A stretch of 64,000 nt of DNA from Arthrobacter sp. OV608 (GTDB taxonomy: Bacteria > Actinomycetota > Actinomycetes > Actinomycetales > Micrococcaceae): assembly GCA_900110595.1 (NCBI GenBank), contig FOEZ01000002.1, positions 186,001-250,000 on the forward strand, given 5' to 3'. This document shows positions 43,681 through 53,644 of the stretch, piece after piece. Below the pieces are notes generated by a model. It was not told where the DNA came from. It did not search any database and saw only the letters and a list, made by a program, of their open reading frames with translations. The stretch's first letter is position 1, and every line of letters begins with the position of its first letter. The position numbers and the translations under genes are program-made.

Positions 43681-44360
43681 AGTCCCCCCAAGAACCGTCG
43701 CCCCAGCTTCCCCCAAACACTCCAACGCTTGGAACCTGGCCTACCTCCCAATTACCCAGAAAAGGTCAAAGATATCGCCAGGAAGAGTCACTCGCTATTT
43801 GGCTTACCTTCTCGGGAGCAGCGAACCAGGAATGATCCCCACAACGCCGTATTGAAAAGTTCATAAAGAATTTTGCCTGATGAAACCTGTTCACCTCATA
43901 TCCGATTCCCGCATAGACAGCAGAGAATCGGCTAAGTGGCATATCTGCACACACTTCACGAGGGAAACCAATTCACCATCTTTTGCGAGCATTTCCTGCC
44001 GAAAGGTGTCGCTGCCCTTGAGTCGAGCCGTGCGCAGTAGCGGGTGTAGGCCTGACTCGGACGGATGTGCAACTGGGAGCTGGGTCCAGCTGATCAGTGC
44101 TCGGTTTGGGGTAAACCCTCCGACGGTTTCAGCGCTTGGCGATGTTCGGCAGCAGCAGGCACCGCCAAGCCGAACCATTGCCGACAACGTCATTCAAGCA
44201 GCCGCCAGCGCCCCTGGTCATCGCCAACTGACGACACGAGGCGTCAAGAAACTCTGAAGTTCATCGCGTTACTACACCGGAAGAAGCCGTACGACGGCGG
44301 CACGCGGCCGCCGTCGTACGCCTCACCTCCTCGCCGGTTCAGGCATACCAATCGTGCTGC
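43681..44360. other. Intergenic region, 680 bp, no gene recognised
   Basis: It lies between the response regulator start and the stop of the giant protein gene. It contains copy 3 of the palindrome (44288-44320). Frames up to 125 codons in both directions lack ribosome-binding sites and family resemblance. The part near 43850-44000 is AT-richer. Confidence 0.45.
44288..44320. repeat. Dispersed palindrome, copy 3 of 3
   Basis: GTACGACGGCGGC, spacer ACGCG, GCCGCCGTCGTAC, with one extra pair on each side. It lies 41 bp past the stop of the giant gene and could act as its terminator. Confidence 0.85.
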
Positions 44361-47300
44361 CTACGGAACCGCTTTCGTGGGCTTCTGTCCGGCTGCGGGG
44401 TTGTAGGCAGCGTAGTTCTTGACCTCCGACCCAGACGATGCTGCTCCGAAAGCGGATACGCGAACGGAACCCTGCGGAGTTTGCTTTTGCTCCGTGTCGA
44501 ACGTGTGTGTAGCTGCGGAGCCGGGCGCAATTTCTCCGAGGTCCTTGATCCCGAAGCGGCTTTCCAAAGTCACCCTTTGCGACTCGTTCGAGGAGTTCGA
44601 AACCTGGACTTCCAGGATTACCTTTCCTGCCAGGAATTTAGGGGTAACAACGGCGCTGACCCCGTTCGGAAGGACCTGAGGAACAACTTCCTGCGGGTGG
44701 AGTGTCATGGGTGTGCGGCCAGGAACCGTCGCCGTGGCTGCTATTGTCCCGTTCGCCCCAGTAGACACGGGGATGAGGGAGTCCGCGTAACCCTTGGCGT
44801 CGCTCAGAACTTTATAGCTCTGTGAGCCGCCGGCGAAGGATGCCGGGCCCTCAATTTTGAACTCCACTTCCGCTCGAGCAACCGCGTTTCCTGCGCTGTC
44901 CAGGAGCTTGACCCGGTATGGCTTGAGCTCAGACTCCGGGGCCAGCACCGTCTGCGGGAATATCAGGGCGACCTCCGCAGCCCACCCGGCCCGTACTTCG
45001 AGCGTCGTGGCCCGCCGTCCAAACCCCGGGTCGCCGATCACCGATACGGGGAATTTCCAGAACCCCGGGGGCACCTTACCGCTGACCCCGCCATCAGCAG
45101 CCACTGCCAGTTCAACACCCGGCGGTAAGGTCTCGGAATCAAGTCGCCAGAGCGCCGTGGCACCCTCCATGGTTTTGGTCTCGAGCTTTGTTTGGAATCG
45201 GCCGTTCCCGGCTGCCTCGACTGTGTGGGGGTCGGCCTTTGGAACCGCAACGCGCATCAGACGATCTCTCGTTAGCTTCGCGAATTCATGCAGTGCCGCG
45301 TCTCGCTTCACGTGGTAGCTCGTATGGACGAGATAACCATCGATGTACCTGGTGCCGTCACACGCAAGCTTTGCGGCAACGTTCGCATGACAGAGCACAG
45401 CGGTGAGGTCGTCGCAGATAGAAGTACTGGAAGCGTCGCAAACCACAGGAGAAGCGCTTTCGGAAGCCACCGTTGTGAGGGTGTCACAGACCATGTCGTT
45501 TTCGTCGCATAGGGAGTATGTTCGATCGGCCAGGTGGACGGGAACAGTCGGCCTCCAAATGGGCCTTGAGACCCCGAATTTGTACTGGGCCGTTCCCCAG
45601 GTTTGTCCTCCAATAACCGGGCTGTTCGACGCGTTCGCGAGGAGGAAGGCACCGGCAACCTTGTCCCCTGGAACCAGTTCCGGGGACTCCGAAATTGCAC
45701 GTGAAACGACGATGCCGCCCTGGGAATAGCCTGCCAAAACGTACTTTTCATCCACGCAGTTCTTTTCCGCTCGCTTCGTCAGGAAACGCTTGAGCTCGAT
45801 CACACCGGACTCGATGCTGCTTACGTAGTCAACAGGGTCTACTGTCACGTTGAAACTGACAACTGGGACAGGAGCAGCGGGATAGTCCACCCGCACGGTT
45901 TTGTAGGAGCGGTCAGCACCTAACTGTTCTGAAAGTTTGTTGGCCAAGGATTGAATACCATTGCCCAGCAGGCCTTCGCCGGATCCTGCTGCACCAATGA
46001 AAAGAACGTCGACACACTGCGCCGGGTCCGTCGAGCTCCCACCGATAGCAGATCCGCCGTTCGTCTCCGGGATCACTACAGGTGGATTGATCGGCATCTG
46101 AAGAATTCGATGCTTGGGCACCACGGCGCCGCCGGATAACTTCGTGACTACCGCGTAGTACTTCCCGAGCTGGCTGCTGCCGCCTGAGAGTTCACGGACT
46201 ACAGGAAGGAGAGGAATGTGCCCTTCCGTCACAAGGTTCCATTCTCCCGAATCGAGATCATCCCGTGAAAACAAAAAGTACTCAGCGGCATCGCCGGTCC
46301 CCTGCCAACCTACGGTGAGCTCCATGTCGAGCAAAGGGCCGCCCCAAACTCCCTTCACATTTAGATCTTCCGTCCGCGAGGAGTGCGCCGTCCTGACGGG
46401 AGCGTAGTCCACGTCCACGCTTCCACCGGTCGAGACAATGAAGCTCTTCCGAAGGTCTTCATCGTCGATCCCAATGTCACCGGAACCGAGCGAGTAGACA
46501 ATAAAGTCCTTTTCCAGCACCTCGCCAGGGAGGAGCGCGGCGGCGGACATCTTGTAGTCGACGTCGGGTGCCAGCAGGTAGTTCGTGCCTGCCAAGACCT
46601 CGAACGCCGGGTTGTACACCGGTATCCCGGAGCCATCCGGCGTTTGGTTCCGCAGCTTCACGGTCACGCGGAACGGGTGGAGTTCTTCGGCCGAGGGGTC
46701 GGCGATAACTTCCATCTCCAGTGCTGAGCCACCCCAAACCTTCAGGGGTTTTTCCGTGCTGGCCTCAAGGCGGACCGGCGCCCCGACGGGTTCCAGAACA
46801 CCGGTGTATGTAGCGGCGATGTTGTATTCACCCTCGGTGTCGCCCCTTAGGGTCCAGTAGATTGTGGCGCTTCCGCCGCCCGGGATGTCCGCTGCCGGCA
46901 CGAGTGCCGTCTGCAGAGCCGCCGTGGGGGCCAGGCTTATCCCTGCAGGAAGGGCAATTTCAGCCTGTCCCTTGGAAAAGGTGAATGCCGCATCAGAGAG
47001 GTTCTGAACAACGAGGCGGGCTTCAAAGAACTCTTTGAGGTAACTCCCCCGCGTCGGAACAATAAGCCACTGCACGATGCGCTGGCCACCAACGGTGGTG
47101 GTACTCGGGGCGAAGTCGTAGTCTCCGATCGTAAGTCCGGTAGCGGTGGTTCCAACCCAGTGGACCGGAGCGTACGGATCCGTTCGGACACCGATCTTGT
47201 CCTCAATGTTCCAGAAGACCTGGATCGGCGGAGCCTCAGCAGCTTCTTCACCGTTGACCGCGAGGTGGATTTCGGATTCAAAGACCTGCTGGTTCTCAGG

Positions 47301-50300
47301 CGCCGCCGGATCGATACCCAGGTCCACGATCTGATCCATGGTCAACGTGCGCGTATCTATAACGGCGGAACCAACGTCGCCGGAGGTCAGTACCGCCTCC
47401 GCATTTCCTGTTCCCGCGCTAACTACCCCCTGCACCACCACGGGCAGGTGACCGCCGGCTGACACAAAGACACTGTGTTCGCCGTCGGGCAATCCGCGAA
47501 GGACTGCAACACCGTCAGTGCCGGAAGTGGCAGTCACGCGCCGGCCGTCGGAAAGGTTGATTGTCACAACGGCACCGGACAGCAGATTCGCACCGGACTT
47601 CACCGTCACCGCCAGCCCCGGCAGGACACTCGCCTGTTCCACTTTGACCGTGGTGGACGACGTGGCAGTCTCGCTGCCATTGCGGACCGTCAGCGAAACA
47701 ACAAACTCACCCGCAGTCGAGTAAACGTGCTGGGCCCGCAGTCCGCTGCCAGTGCTTCCGTCACCGAAGTCCCAAATGGCTTCCTGAATCAGGGGCAAGG
47801 GCTTGGACCGGCCGGCGTCAAAGAGGACCGGCTGACCAGTTTCGGCCTGTTGTGGCTCGCCGGCGTCTGCCAGGAGAGGCTCCGGCAGGACGACGCTGAT
47901 CCGTGCAGTCGTGGATGTTGACCCCGCGGCGTCCCGTACCGTGGCGTGCACCAGGTAGGACCCGGCTTGAGTGTAAGCGTGCGTGATCGTTTGGCTGCTT
48001 GGATACCGGCCCTCAACGCCTGCGCCGTCACCGAAGTCGATGGCGTAGGACAGTGGGTCCCCGTCCGCGTCGGTGGCGTTGAGCGTGTATGTCACCGGCT
48101 TGCCAATCTCGACGGCGGCGGCTGAAGTGGCAAGCTCAAGCTGCGGTGCCGTGTTGGGATCCTTAATGGTTAGGTCGTACGCGAAGGGAGCAACACCTTC
48201 TGCTGTGGCAACAACCGATAATGTGCCAGCTGCTGCCCCCGCAGATACCAGGGGCGAGTAGACCCAACCGTCCGCGTTCGTCTTTCCTGTGTAGGTTGCA
48301 GCTCCATCGGCGAAGGTTGACCCGCTCGAGCCGGTAACAGTGAAGGTGACGCTGACCTGCTCAGTCGGGTTGTCCTCGGCGTCCAGGGCACGGATGCCCA
48401 GCGGTACCGGGAAAACTCCTCGTGCGGGTATAGATTGTCCACTGCCCGTGGCTTCGGTCAGTACGGCTGGCCTGGCCAGCGGCTCTGTGGTCAGGGTGAA
48501 GGTCTGTGGTTCCAGGGTTCCCGACGCTGCAGTTATGGCGGCTTCGCCTGTTTCGGCTCCTGCGGTGATCGGGCCGGAGCTCGCCCGTCCCTGGCTGTCG
48601 GTTATGGCGTAGGTCCTGAAGGTTCCGGCGAAGTTCGCCCGGCTGGGCGCCTCAGCGGTGAAACGGACGCGTTGGTTCGCTACCGGATTCCCGGCGTCGT
48701 CCTTAACCACTACCTGTACCGGATCGAAAGTCTTGCCGACCTTTGCAACTTGGCCGTCCCCGGCGACTTTCTCCAGGATCCGCGCGGAACTGAGTACGGC
48801 CAGGTCAAAGACTGCCGGCGAGATTCCGTCAGCGGTTGCCGTGACGGTGAAGCTTCCACCTTGGCTTCCCGCGAAGAGTGCGGGTGCCACTACATATCCT
48901 GCGGCATCCGACGTCGTGGCGGCCGAAGAAGCGCGCGCCCCATTGTCGAGGACGAAGTAGGCGTCTGTTGCTCCTTCAATGGCCCACGTGACGGGGACGT
49001 TGGGGATTCCGACGGCGGTATCCGAGTTGGAGACCCGGGCTGAGAGGCGTGCAGGGAAGCCGCTGTTGGGCTGAACGCTTTGGCCTCCCCCGCCGAGGTT
49101 GTCCAGCACGTTCGCCACCGGGTATGCCAGAGCCTCGAGGCTGAAGGGCGTGTAGGTCTGGCTTCCGTGCTCTACCGACACGGTGAAAGGTCCGGTGGTA
49201 CTACCGAGATAGACACCGGAGTAGTAGGAGTAACCTGGCGCCGCTTCACCGTTGGCGTCCGTTGTTGCCGCGACGGCAGTGGACCAGGTGTAGGCGAAGC
49301 GGTGTTCGAGCTCAGGCGGAAGCATGAAGGTGACCACCTGGTTTGGAACGGCGTATCCGTCCGAGTCTCTGGCCACCACACGCAGTCCTGATGTGTAGTT
49401 GTTGGGGTAGAGCTTTTGGCCGTCCCCGGCTATGGCGGTCACGGAGGCGATTGGACCGACGACGCGAAGTCCGTCCCAGCGCAACTCATTCGATTCGCCG
49501 CTCCTGGCCGTGACAGAAAATGTTCCCCTGGTCTCCCCAGCGGCAATCGTCGGGGTCGGAAGGTTGCCCCACCTGTCTGCCCTGAGGACTACCTGTTCCT
49601 CCAAGCTGATGATGCCCGTTGCTGGATCCGTGATTTTGAATCGGGCGCCGGTGTCTCCTTCAATGCGATAGGTCACCTCGGCATAACCAGCAGAATTGCC
49701 GCTGCTATCGCGGGCATAGGCATAGGGGAAGCCATAAAGATCTTCGCCGGTCTTGATGTGGGGACTCGCCTGGTCGTAGGTGTGCAAGGCGGCCGCCGCG
49801 GGGAACGACTTCACCGTAAACGTGAAGGGCTCGCCCTGGATTCCGGCCGCGGCGACGTCAACAATGACTTCTCCCGGGGCATCAGGGCCGGCGTCGGCGC
49901 AGAGGGCCACGGACGAGTAGGCGTTACCGAAGGGATCGCTTCTCACGGTGACAGTTTTGTTGCCGCTCGCCTGGCCGCCACAGTACCCCCACCAGTAGCC
50001 GGAGAAGGACGCAGCGCCTTCCCGGACAGTGAAGGTGACTTCCTCGTTGCCGACGGGGTTCCCGGCTTCGTCCTGTACCCGCACACTGAGGTAGCCAAAG
50101 CTGTCCTCGGGAAGTACCTGAAGGCCATCCTGGGAAGTCTTGGTGATGCCGCTGGCCCCACCACTGACTGAAAGGTTGACCTGCACGTTGGGAACGTTTG
50201 GTGCAGATGCACTCAGGCTGACACTTCCGGGTGTTTCACCGGCGATGATGGTGGGGGCCTGCGCGTAACCGTAGCGTGAAGCCGTAACAGTCACGGGCCC

Positions 50301-52460
50301 GTCCACCCGCTGGCCCTGTCCGTCCACGAAATAGCTTCCCGTGCTTCCACCGAGTTCAAAAGTCACGTCCGTGTAGCCGGCGTAAGGCCAGGTCTGGCTG
50401 TCGGCAAGGATGTCTACCGCTCCAAACACTTCACCTGGCCTCGCCGAGAGGCCTTCGCCGCCAGCCACCAGCAACTGCTTGACGGCCGGGTAGCTCACCA
50501 CGGTGTACGACGCGTCAGCCCGCTGCCCACCGGTGAGGGTGGCGCTGACGGCAGCCGGGCCATAGGCAGACTTCCCTGCGCCTGTGTAAAGAGCATCCCC
50601 TGCGTAAGCAACGCCGTTGGAATCGGTGATGCCGGTCCGGATTTTCTCGCTTCCGTCGGTGCTGCGGCCAATACCGACCGCTCCGCTCTCGACCGTGAAG
50701 GTGACCGTTTGGTTGCCCACGGGCCGTCCGTCACTGTCCGTGACAACTGCGTAGGGCCATCCCAGGCTTGAATCGGGGTACGCCGTGGTGCCCGTTTCCG
50801 GATACAGACGTACGGACGCAGGCTGCCCGACGACGTCCAGGTCGAAAGCCACCTGGCCGGCGAAGTCAGGGGTGGTGGCCTTGACGGTAAAACTGCCAAG
50901 CGTATTCCCGCTCCGCAATGGCGGCGTACTTGCCCGGCCGTAGCGGTCTGCCTCAACAGTCAACGCCGTCGTCCGGGTACCATCGGCCACCGCGAAATAG
51001 GCGCCGCCCCCGTTGATAATCTCGAACGTCACAGGAGCGTATCCGGCTGCGCGGCCCTGCTCGTCCCGGGCATACACGCCGAGCGGTGAAGCGAACGCGT
51101 CACCGGCCGCCGTCGTCTGGCCGCTTCCGTACTCGGGCATCAGGTTCCATGCCCTCGGCTGGCCGGCGACCTTCAGATGGAAGTCGGTGCTCTTGTCGCC
51201 ACTGGAAGTACTCACCGTCAAGGACGTCCCCGCCGCCGTGTGGCCCCCGTTGGCGCGGAGAGTGTATCTGGGCACCGTCACTGTGCCGTCCCACTGGCTC
51301 GATACCTCGAGGGTCTTCTGGGCCTCGCTGGTGTTTGTGAAGTGTGCCTCCCCGTTCACCACGAAGGCGGTTCTCCGGTACGCCAAGGTCTGGCCGTCGG
51401 CGTCCCTGAGCACCGCCTGGAGGGGCTGGTAGTAGTCTTCGCCTGCCACCTCCTGGTTGTCACCGGAGAGGATTTCAATTCTCTCGACGGGGGCCAGAGG
51501 AATGGAGAACGGAACGGGTTCAGCGCCCGCGAGCCTCGCTTCAACGTCCGCGGCCACCGCGTACCCCTCGGGGCTGACGCCCGACCGGAGCACCTGGTAG
51601 TAATTGTGGCCCTCGCTCGTGGAAGCCACGCCGTCCTGGTCGGTTGCGATGGTCGCGGTGGGATATGACCAGGCGAAGTTGGCTGTGCCGTCCTTGGCCG
51701 CAAACTCGATCTGGGTATCAGGAACCGGGTGGCCATCACCGTCCACCGCACGGACAGACAGCGGCTTGAGCACTTCGTAGGGGCTGCGGAGCTGCTGGTC
51801 GCGGCCCGCCACATATTCCAGCCTTTCGGCGACAGTGGAGTGTATTTGGTCGAAAGTGAAAGATGCGGACGAGCCAGTCACGCTCGCCTCTACCGTGATG
51901 CTGCCCGTGTAGCCCGCGCCGGCAACGAGCCCGCTCATTGCTTCGCTGTACCGGCTGCTGGCTGAGGCCACGCCCTCCGCGTTGGTGGACAATTCCAGGG
52001 TGGTGGTGTTGGTCCTGTCAAAGAAGGCCTCACCGGCGGTGACATCGAATTTGATGGTGGCACCTGCCACCGGAGAAGCCGTTTCATCAGTCAGCCGCAC
52101 TGACAGGACCTTGGGGCTATACGTGCCCGGCCGCATTCGCTGATCGGTTTCGCTTTGGTTCTGCGGAGTGATCGTCCAGGCAGGCAGCACACTGCCAGGT
52201 GCAGTAGGTTCCGGCGCCAGGGGGCTCGCCGGTGCGGCTGATGACTCCGAAGGTGAGGGAAGGGGTTCGGGCGCCAAAGGGCTTGCCTGTGCGGCTGAGG
52301 ATTCCGACGGCGAGGGCAGGGGCTCCACCGCACCTGCAGGGATTACCGAGGCCGGCAGCAGGACCATGTATCCCGCCAAGAGTGACGAGGTGAGCCCAAG
52401 AGAGATTGCCCGCCTCAGTCGGGCCATCCCGGACACGTTCGAAGCAGGACCTTGTTTCAT
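44361..52460 (-). CDS. Giant secreted invasin-like Ig-repeat protein with PKD domains and cutinase-like domain
   Basis: A 2699-residue protein, ATG 52460 with GGGGGA upstream. A signal peptide ends near residue 44 (PAGA). A Pro/Ser-rich linker has two 19-residue units (EPLPSPSESSAA type). Twelve invasin/Big-type Ig repeats of roughly 105-110 residues span about 85-1430. Two PKD domains (DFGDGAG, DFGDGST) lie at about 1437-1610, a short carboxypeptidase-regulatory-like unit at about 1615-1690, and unassigned beta-rich sequence at about 1690-2120. A cutinase-like alpha/beta hydrolase at about 2147-2400 has AGYSQGG (Ser near 2245), CDENDMVCD and HTSYH as triad candidates. One more Ig unit lies in the C-terminal 300 residues. 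No sortase motif or membrane anchor is visible. It is a large secreted or wall-associated adhesin/hydrolase. Confidence 0.88.
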   Translation of the reverse strand: MKQGPASNVSGMARLRRAISLGLTSSLLAGYMVLLPASVIPAGAVEPLPSPSESSAAQASPLAPEPLPSPSESSAAPASPLAPEPTAPGSVLPAWTITPQNQSETDQRMRPGTYSPKVLSVRLTDETASPVAGATIKFDVTAGEAFFDRTNTTTLELSTNAEGVASASSRYSEAMSGLVAGAGYTGSITVEASVTGSSASFTFDQIHSTVAERLEYVAGRDQQLRSPYEVLKPLSVRAVDGDGHPVPDTQIEFAAKDGTANFAWSYPTATIATDQDGVASTSEGHNYYQVLRSGVSPEGYAVAADVEARLAGAEPVPFSIPLAPVERIEILSGDNQEVAGEDYYQPLQAVLRDADGQTLAYRRTAFVVNGEAHFTNTSEAQKTLEVSSQWDGTVTVPRYTLRANGGHTAAGTSLTVSTSSGDKSTDFHLKVAGQPRAWNLMPEYGSGQTTAAGDAFASPLGVYARDEQGRAAGYAPVTFEIINGGGAYFAVADGTRTTALTVEADRYGRASTPPLRSGNTLGSFTVKATTPDFAGQVAFDLDVVGQPASVRLYPETGTTAYPDSSLGWPYAVVTDSDGRPVGNQTVTFTVESGAVGIGRSTDGSEKIRTGITDSNGVAYAGDALYTGAGKSAYGPAAVSATLTGGQRADASYTVVSYPAVKQLLVAGGEGLSARPGEVFGAVDILADSQTWPYAGYTDVTFELGGSTGSYFVDGQGQRVDGPVTVTASRYGYAQAPTIIAGETPGSVSLSASAPNVPNVQVNLSVSGGASGITKTSQDGLQVLPEDSFGYLSVRVQDEAGNPVGNEEVTFTVREGAASFSGYWWGYCGGQASGNKTVTVRSDPFGNAYSSVALCADAGPDAPGEVIVDVAAAGIQGEPFTFTVKSFPAAAALHTYDQASPHIKTGEDLYGFPYAYARDSSGNSAGYAEVTYRIEGDTGARFKITDPATGIISLEEQVVLRADRWGNLPTPTIAAGETRGTFSVTARSGESNELRWDGLRVVGPIASVTAIAGDGQKLYPNNYTSGLRVVARDSDGYAVPNQVVTFMLPPELEHRFAYTWSTAVAATTDANGEAAPGYSYYSGVYLGSTTGPFTVSVEHGSQTYTPFSLEALAYPVANVLDNLGGGGQSVQPNSGFPARLSARVSNSDTAVGIPNVPVTWAIEGATDAYFVLDNGARASSAATTSDAAGYVVAPALFAGSQGGSFTVTATADGISPAVFDLAVLSSARILEKVAGDGQVAKVGKTFDPVQVVVKDDAGNPVANQRVRFTAEAPSRANFAGTFRTYAITDSQGRASSGPITAGAETGEAAITAASGTLEPQTFTLTTEPLARPAVLTEATGSGQSIPARGVFPVPLGIRALDAEDNPTEQVSVTFTVTGSSGSTFADGAATYTGKTNADGWVYSPLVSAGAAAGTLSVVATAEGVAPFAYDLTIKDPNTAPQLELATSAAAVEIGKPVTYTLNATDADGDPLSYAIDFGDGAGVEGRYPSSQTITHAYTQAGSYLVHATVRDAAGSTSTTARISVVLPEPLLADAGEPQQAETGQPVLFDAGRSKPLPLIQEAIWDFGDGSTGSGLRAQHVYSTAGEFVVSLTVRNGSETATSSTTVKVEQASVLPGLAVTVKSGANLLSGAVVTINLSDGRRVTATSGTDGVAVLRGLPDGEHSVFVSAGGHLPVVVQGVVSAGTGNAEAVLTSGDVGSAVIDTRTLTMDQIVDLGIDPAAPENQQVFESEIHLAVNGEEAAEAPPIQVFWNIEDKIGVRTDPYAPVHWVGTTATGLTIGDYDFAPSTTTVGGQRIVQWLIVPTRGSYLKEFFEARLVVQNLSDAAFTFSKGQAEIALPAGISLAPTAALQTALVPAADIPGGGSATIYWTLRGDTEGEYNIAATYTGVLEPVGAPVRLEASTEKPLKVWGGSALEMEVIADPSAEELHPFRVTVKLRNQTPDGSGIPVYNPAFEVLAGTNYLLAPDVDYKMSAAALLPGEVLEKDFIVYSLGSGDIGIDDEDLRKSFIVSTGGSVDVDYAPVRTAHSSRTEDLNVKGVWGGPLLDMELTVGWQGTGDAAEYFLFSRDDLDSGEWNLVTEGHIPLLPVVRELSGGSSQLGKYYAVVTKLSGGAVVPKHRILQMPINPPVVIPETNGGSAIGGSSTDPAQCVDVLFIGAAGSGEGLLGNGIQSLANKLSEQLGADRSYKTVRVDYPAAPVPVVSFNVTVDPVDYVSSIESGVIELKRFLTKRAEKNCVDEKYVLAGYSQGGIVVSRAISESPELVPGDKVAGAFLLANASNSPVIGGQTWGTAQYKFGVSRPIWRPTVPVHLADRTYSLCDENDMVCDTLTTVASESASPVVCDASSTSICDDLTAVLCHANVAAKLACDGTRYIDGYLVHTSYHVKRDAALHEFAKLTRDRLMRVAVPKADPHTVEAAGNGRFQTKLETKTMEGATALWRLDSETLPPGVELAVAADGGVSGKVPPGFWKFPVSVIGDPGFGRRATTLEVRAGWAAEVALIFPQTVLAPESELKPYRVKLLDSAGNAVARAEVEFKIEGPASFAGGSQSYKVLSDAKGYADSLIPVSTGANGTIAATATVPGRTPMTLHPQEVVPQVLPNGVSAVVTPKFLAGKVILEVQVSNSSNESQRVTLESRFGIKDLGEIAPGSAATHTFDTEQKQTPQGSVRVSAFGAASSGSEVKNYAAYNPAAGQKPTKAVP
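52207..52320 (-). repeat. Two 57-bp tandem repeats in the giant gene
   Basis: Two in-frame units of 57 bp encode the 19-residue EPLPSPSESSAAxASPLAP linker near the N-terminus. They could expand or contract by slippage. Confidence 0.75.
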
Positions 52461-52687
52461 GTTGTTCCCCCAAATGCGGCAATAGCGCTATCGAATGGAA
52501 GATATCAGAAACAGAAAAAGTTACGTTGTCCGGTGAAATAAGTCGGATTTCCCGAAAGAGCCATTCCGGGAGCATGTGACAGAATCTGTCACCAACATCT
52601 GTTTGCTATTTATTCGAGGCACCAGTGCGTGACGATGGATTCATACGGTAATTGTTTTTTGTCAGACGTTTTCTTGCTTGTGAGAAT

Positions 52688-52717
52688 CCAGCGGCCCCCC
52701 CCCAATATGACCGCTGG
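52688..52717. repeat. Hairpin with a nine-C run in the loop
   Basis: Arms CCAGCGG (52688-52694) and CCGCTGG (52711-52717) enclose nine C residues and AATATGA. The poly-C tract is the longest homopolymer noticed in the window and lies in a promoter region. Confidence 0.5.
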
Positions 52718-52833
52718 TTTCCCGGCTATTACCGGAGTAGCGGCTGCCCGCTCGTTACCTGCATCCAGTAGTTCTGCCCGACTTTAACGCCCGCCCCCGA
52801 ACCCGGCACCAGCAAAAGCGGGTTAAGCCCGGC

Positions 52834-52857
52834 CATGTCCCCGGAAGTGGGGACACC
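52834..52857 (+). promoter_or_regulatory. Candidate operator A of the two-component locus
   Basis: A GTCCCC-GGAAGT-GGGGAC dyad flanked by CAT and ACC. It is 110 bp upstream of the regulator start. A copy with one mismatch, in inverted orientation, lies at 55905-55928. Candidate binding site for the NarL-type regulator encoded next to it. Confidence 0.6.
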
Positions 52858-52967
52858 ACGTAACTTTTGGGACGTCGCGGAAACTCATTGCGTCACAGTT
52901 GGAACATTTGGAATGGAACCCCAAACTGATCTTCTTTGAAGGCTGCCAGAAGACACAGGGGGCAAGG

Positions 52968-53639
52968 GTGGAAACAGTACGTGCGGGGATTATCGACGAC
53001 CACGAAGCCGTCCGGTTGGGGTTCGCGGCCTCGGCGGCCCGTGAAGTCGATGGCAAAACGCCCTATGTACGGGTTATTGGTGGTGCCCCCACCGTTGAGG
53101 CCTTTCTTGGTGCCGGACGAGGCATCTGTGATGTTGTTGCCCTTGACCTGTCCCTTGCTGACGGATCCCAGCCTGGCCATAACGTTTCGAAATTGACGGC
53201 AGCCGGCTACAAAATCCTTGTCTTCACACTGGGCGACAACGTGGGGCAGATTCAGGACGCCATCGCCAACGGAGCTATGGGAGTGTCCCTGAAATCCGAA
53301 CCAATTTCCGGGACATTCGCCAAACTCCGCCGCATTGCGCTGGGCGAAACTATTGACAGCCAGGAGTTGGCTGCGGCCATTGAGGTGGATACCGACTTTG
53401 TCGAAGCAAACCTGTCGGACCGGGAACGCGAATGTATCGCTTTATATGCGGCCGGACTGGGCCAGTATCAAGTGGCGCGGCGCATGGGTGTCGCCGAGAG
53501 CACCGTGAAAAAGAACATTGACCGGATCCGCGAAAAATATGAGGCCGCCGGGCGCCCCGCCACCACGAAGATCGACCTTTACCGGCGTGCCGTCGAAGAC
53601 GGTATCCTCCCCCCTCTGCTGCCCCTGCGGAAGCGCTGA
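52968..53639 (+). CDS. NarL/FixJ-type response regulator
   Basis: A 223-residue regulator. GTG 52968 is preferred over 52899 because AGGGGG lies 5 nt upstream and the receiver domain starts at once (VRAGIIDDHEAVRLG). The phospho-acceptor is in VVALDLSLADG and the conserved Lys in VSLKSEP. A LuxR-type helix-turn-helix occupies about 150-215 (LSDRERECIALYAAGLGQYQ, VARRMGVAESTVKKNI). It is followed after 5 bp by a histidine kinase gene, with which it forms a two-component pair. Confidence 0.92.
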   Translation: METVRAGIIDDHEAVRLGFAASAAREVDGKTPYVRVIGGAPTVEAFLGAGRGICDVVALDLSLADGSQPGHNVSKLTAAGYKILVFTLGDNVGQIQDAIANGAMGVSLKSEPISGTFAKLRRIALGETIDSQELAAAIEVDTDFVEANLSDRERECIALYAAGLGQYQVARRMGVAESTVKKNIDRIREKYEAAGRPATTKIDLYRRAVEDGILPPLLPLRKR

Positions 53640-53644
53640 CCCTC

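Larger units (their letters stand above)
52461..52967. other. Divergent regulatory region, 507 bp
   Basis: It lies between the giant gene (leftward) and the NarL-type regulator (rightward) and must hold both promoters. It contains a hairpin with a C9 loop (52688-52717) and one GTCCCC-N6-GGGGAC element (52834-52857). No gene was recognised. Confidence 0.55.

Noticed and set aside
43880..44257. Frames of up to 125 codons before the giant gene's end
   Set aside because: No ribosome-binding site, poor codon use and no family resemblance on either strand.
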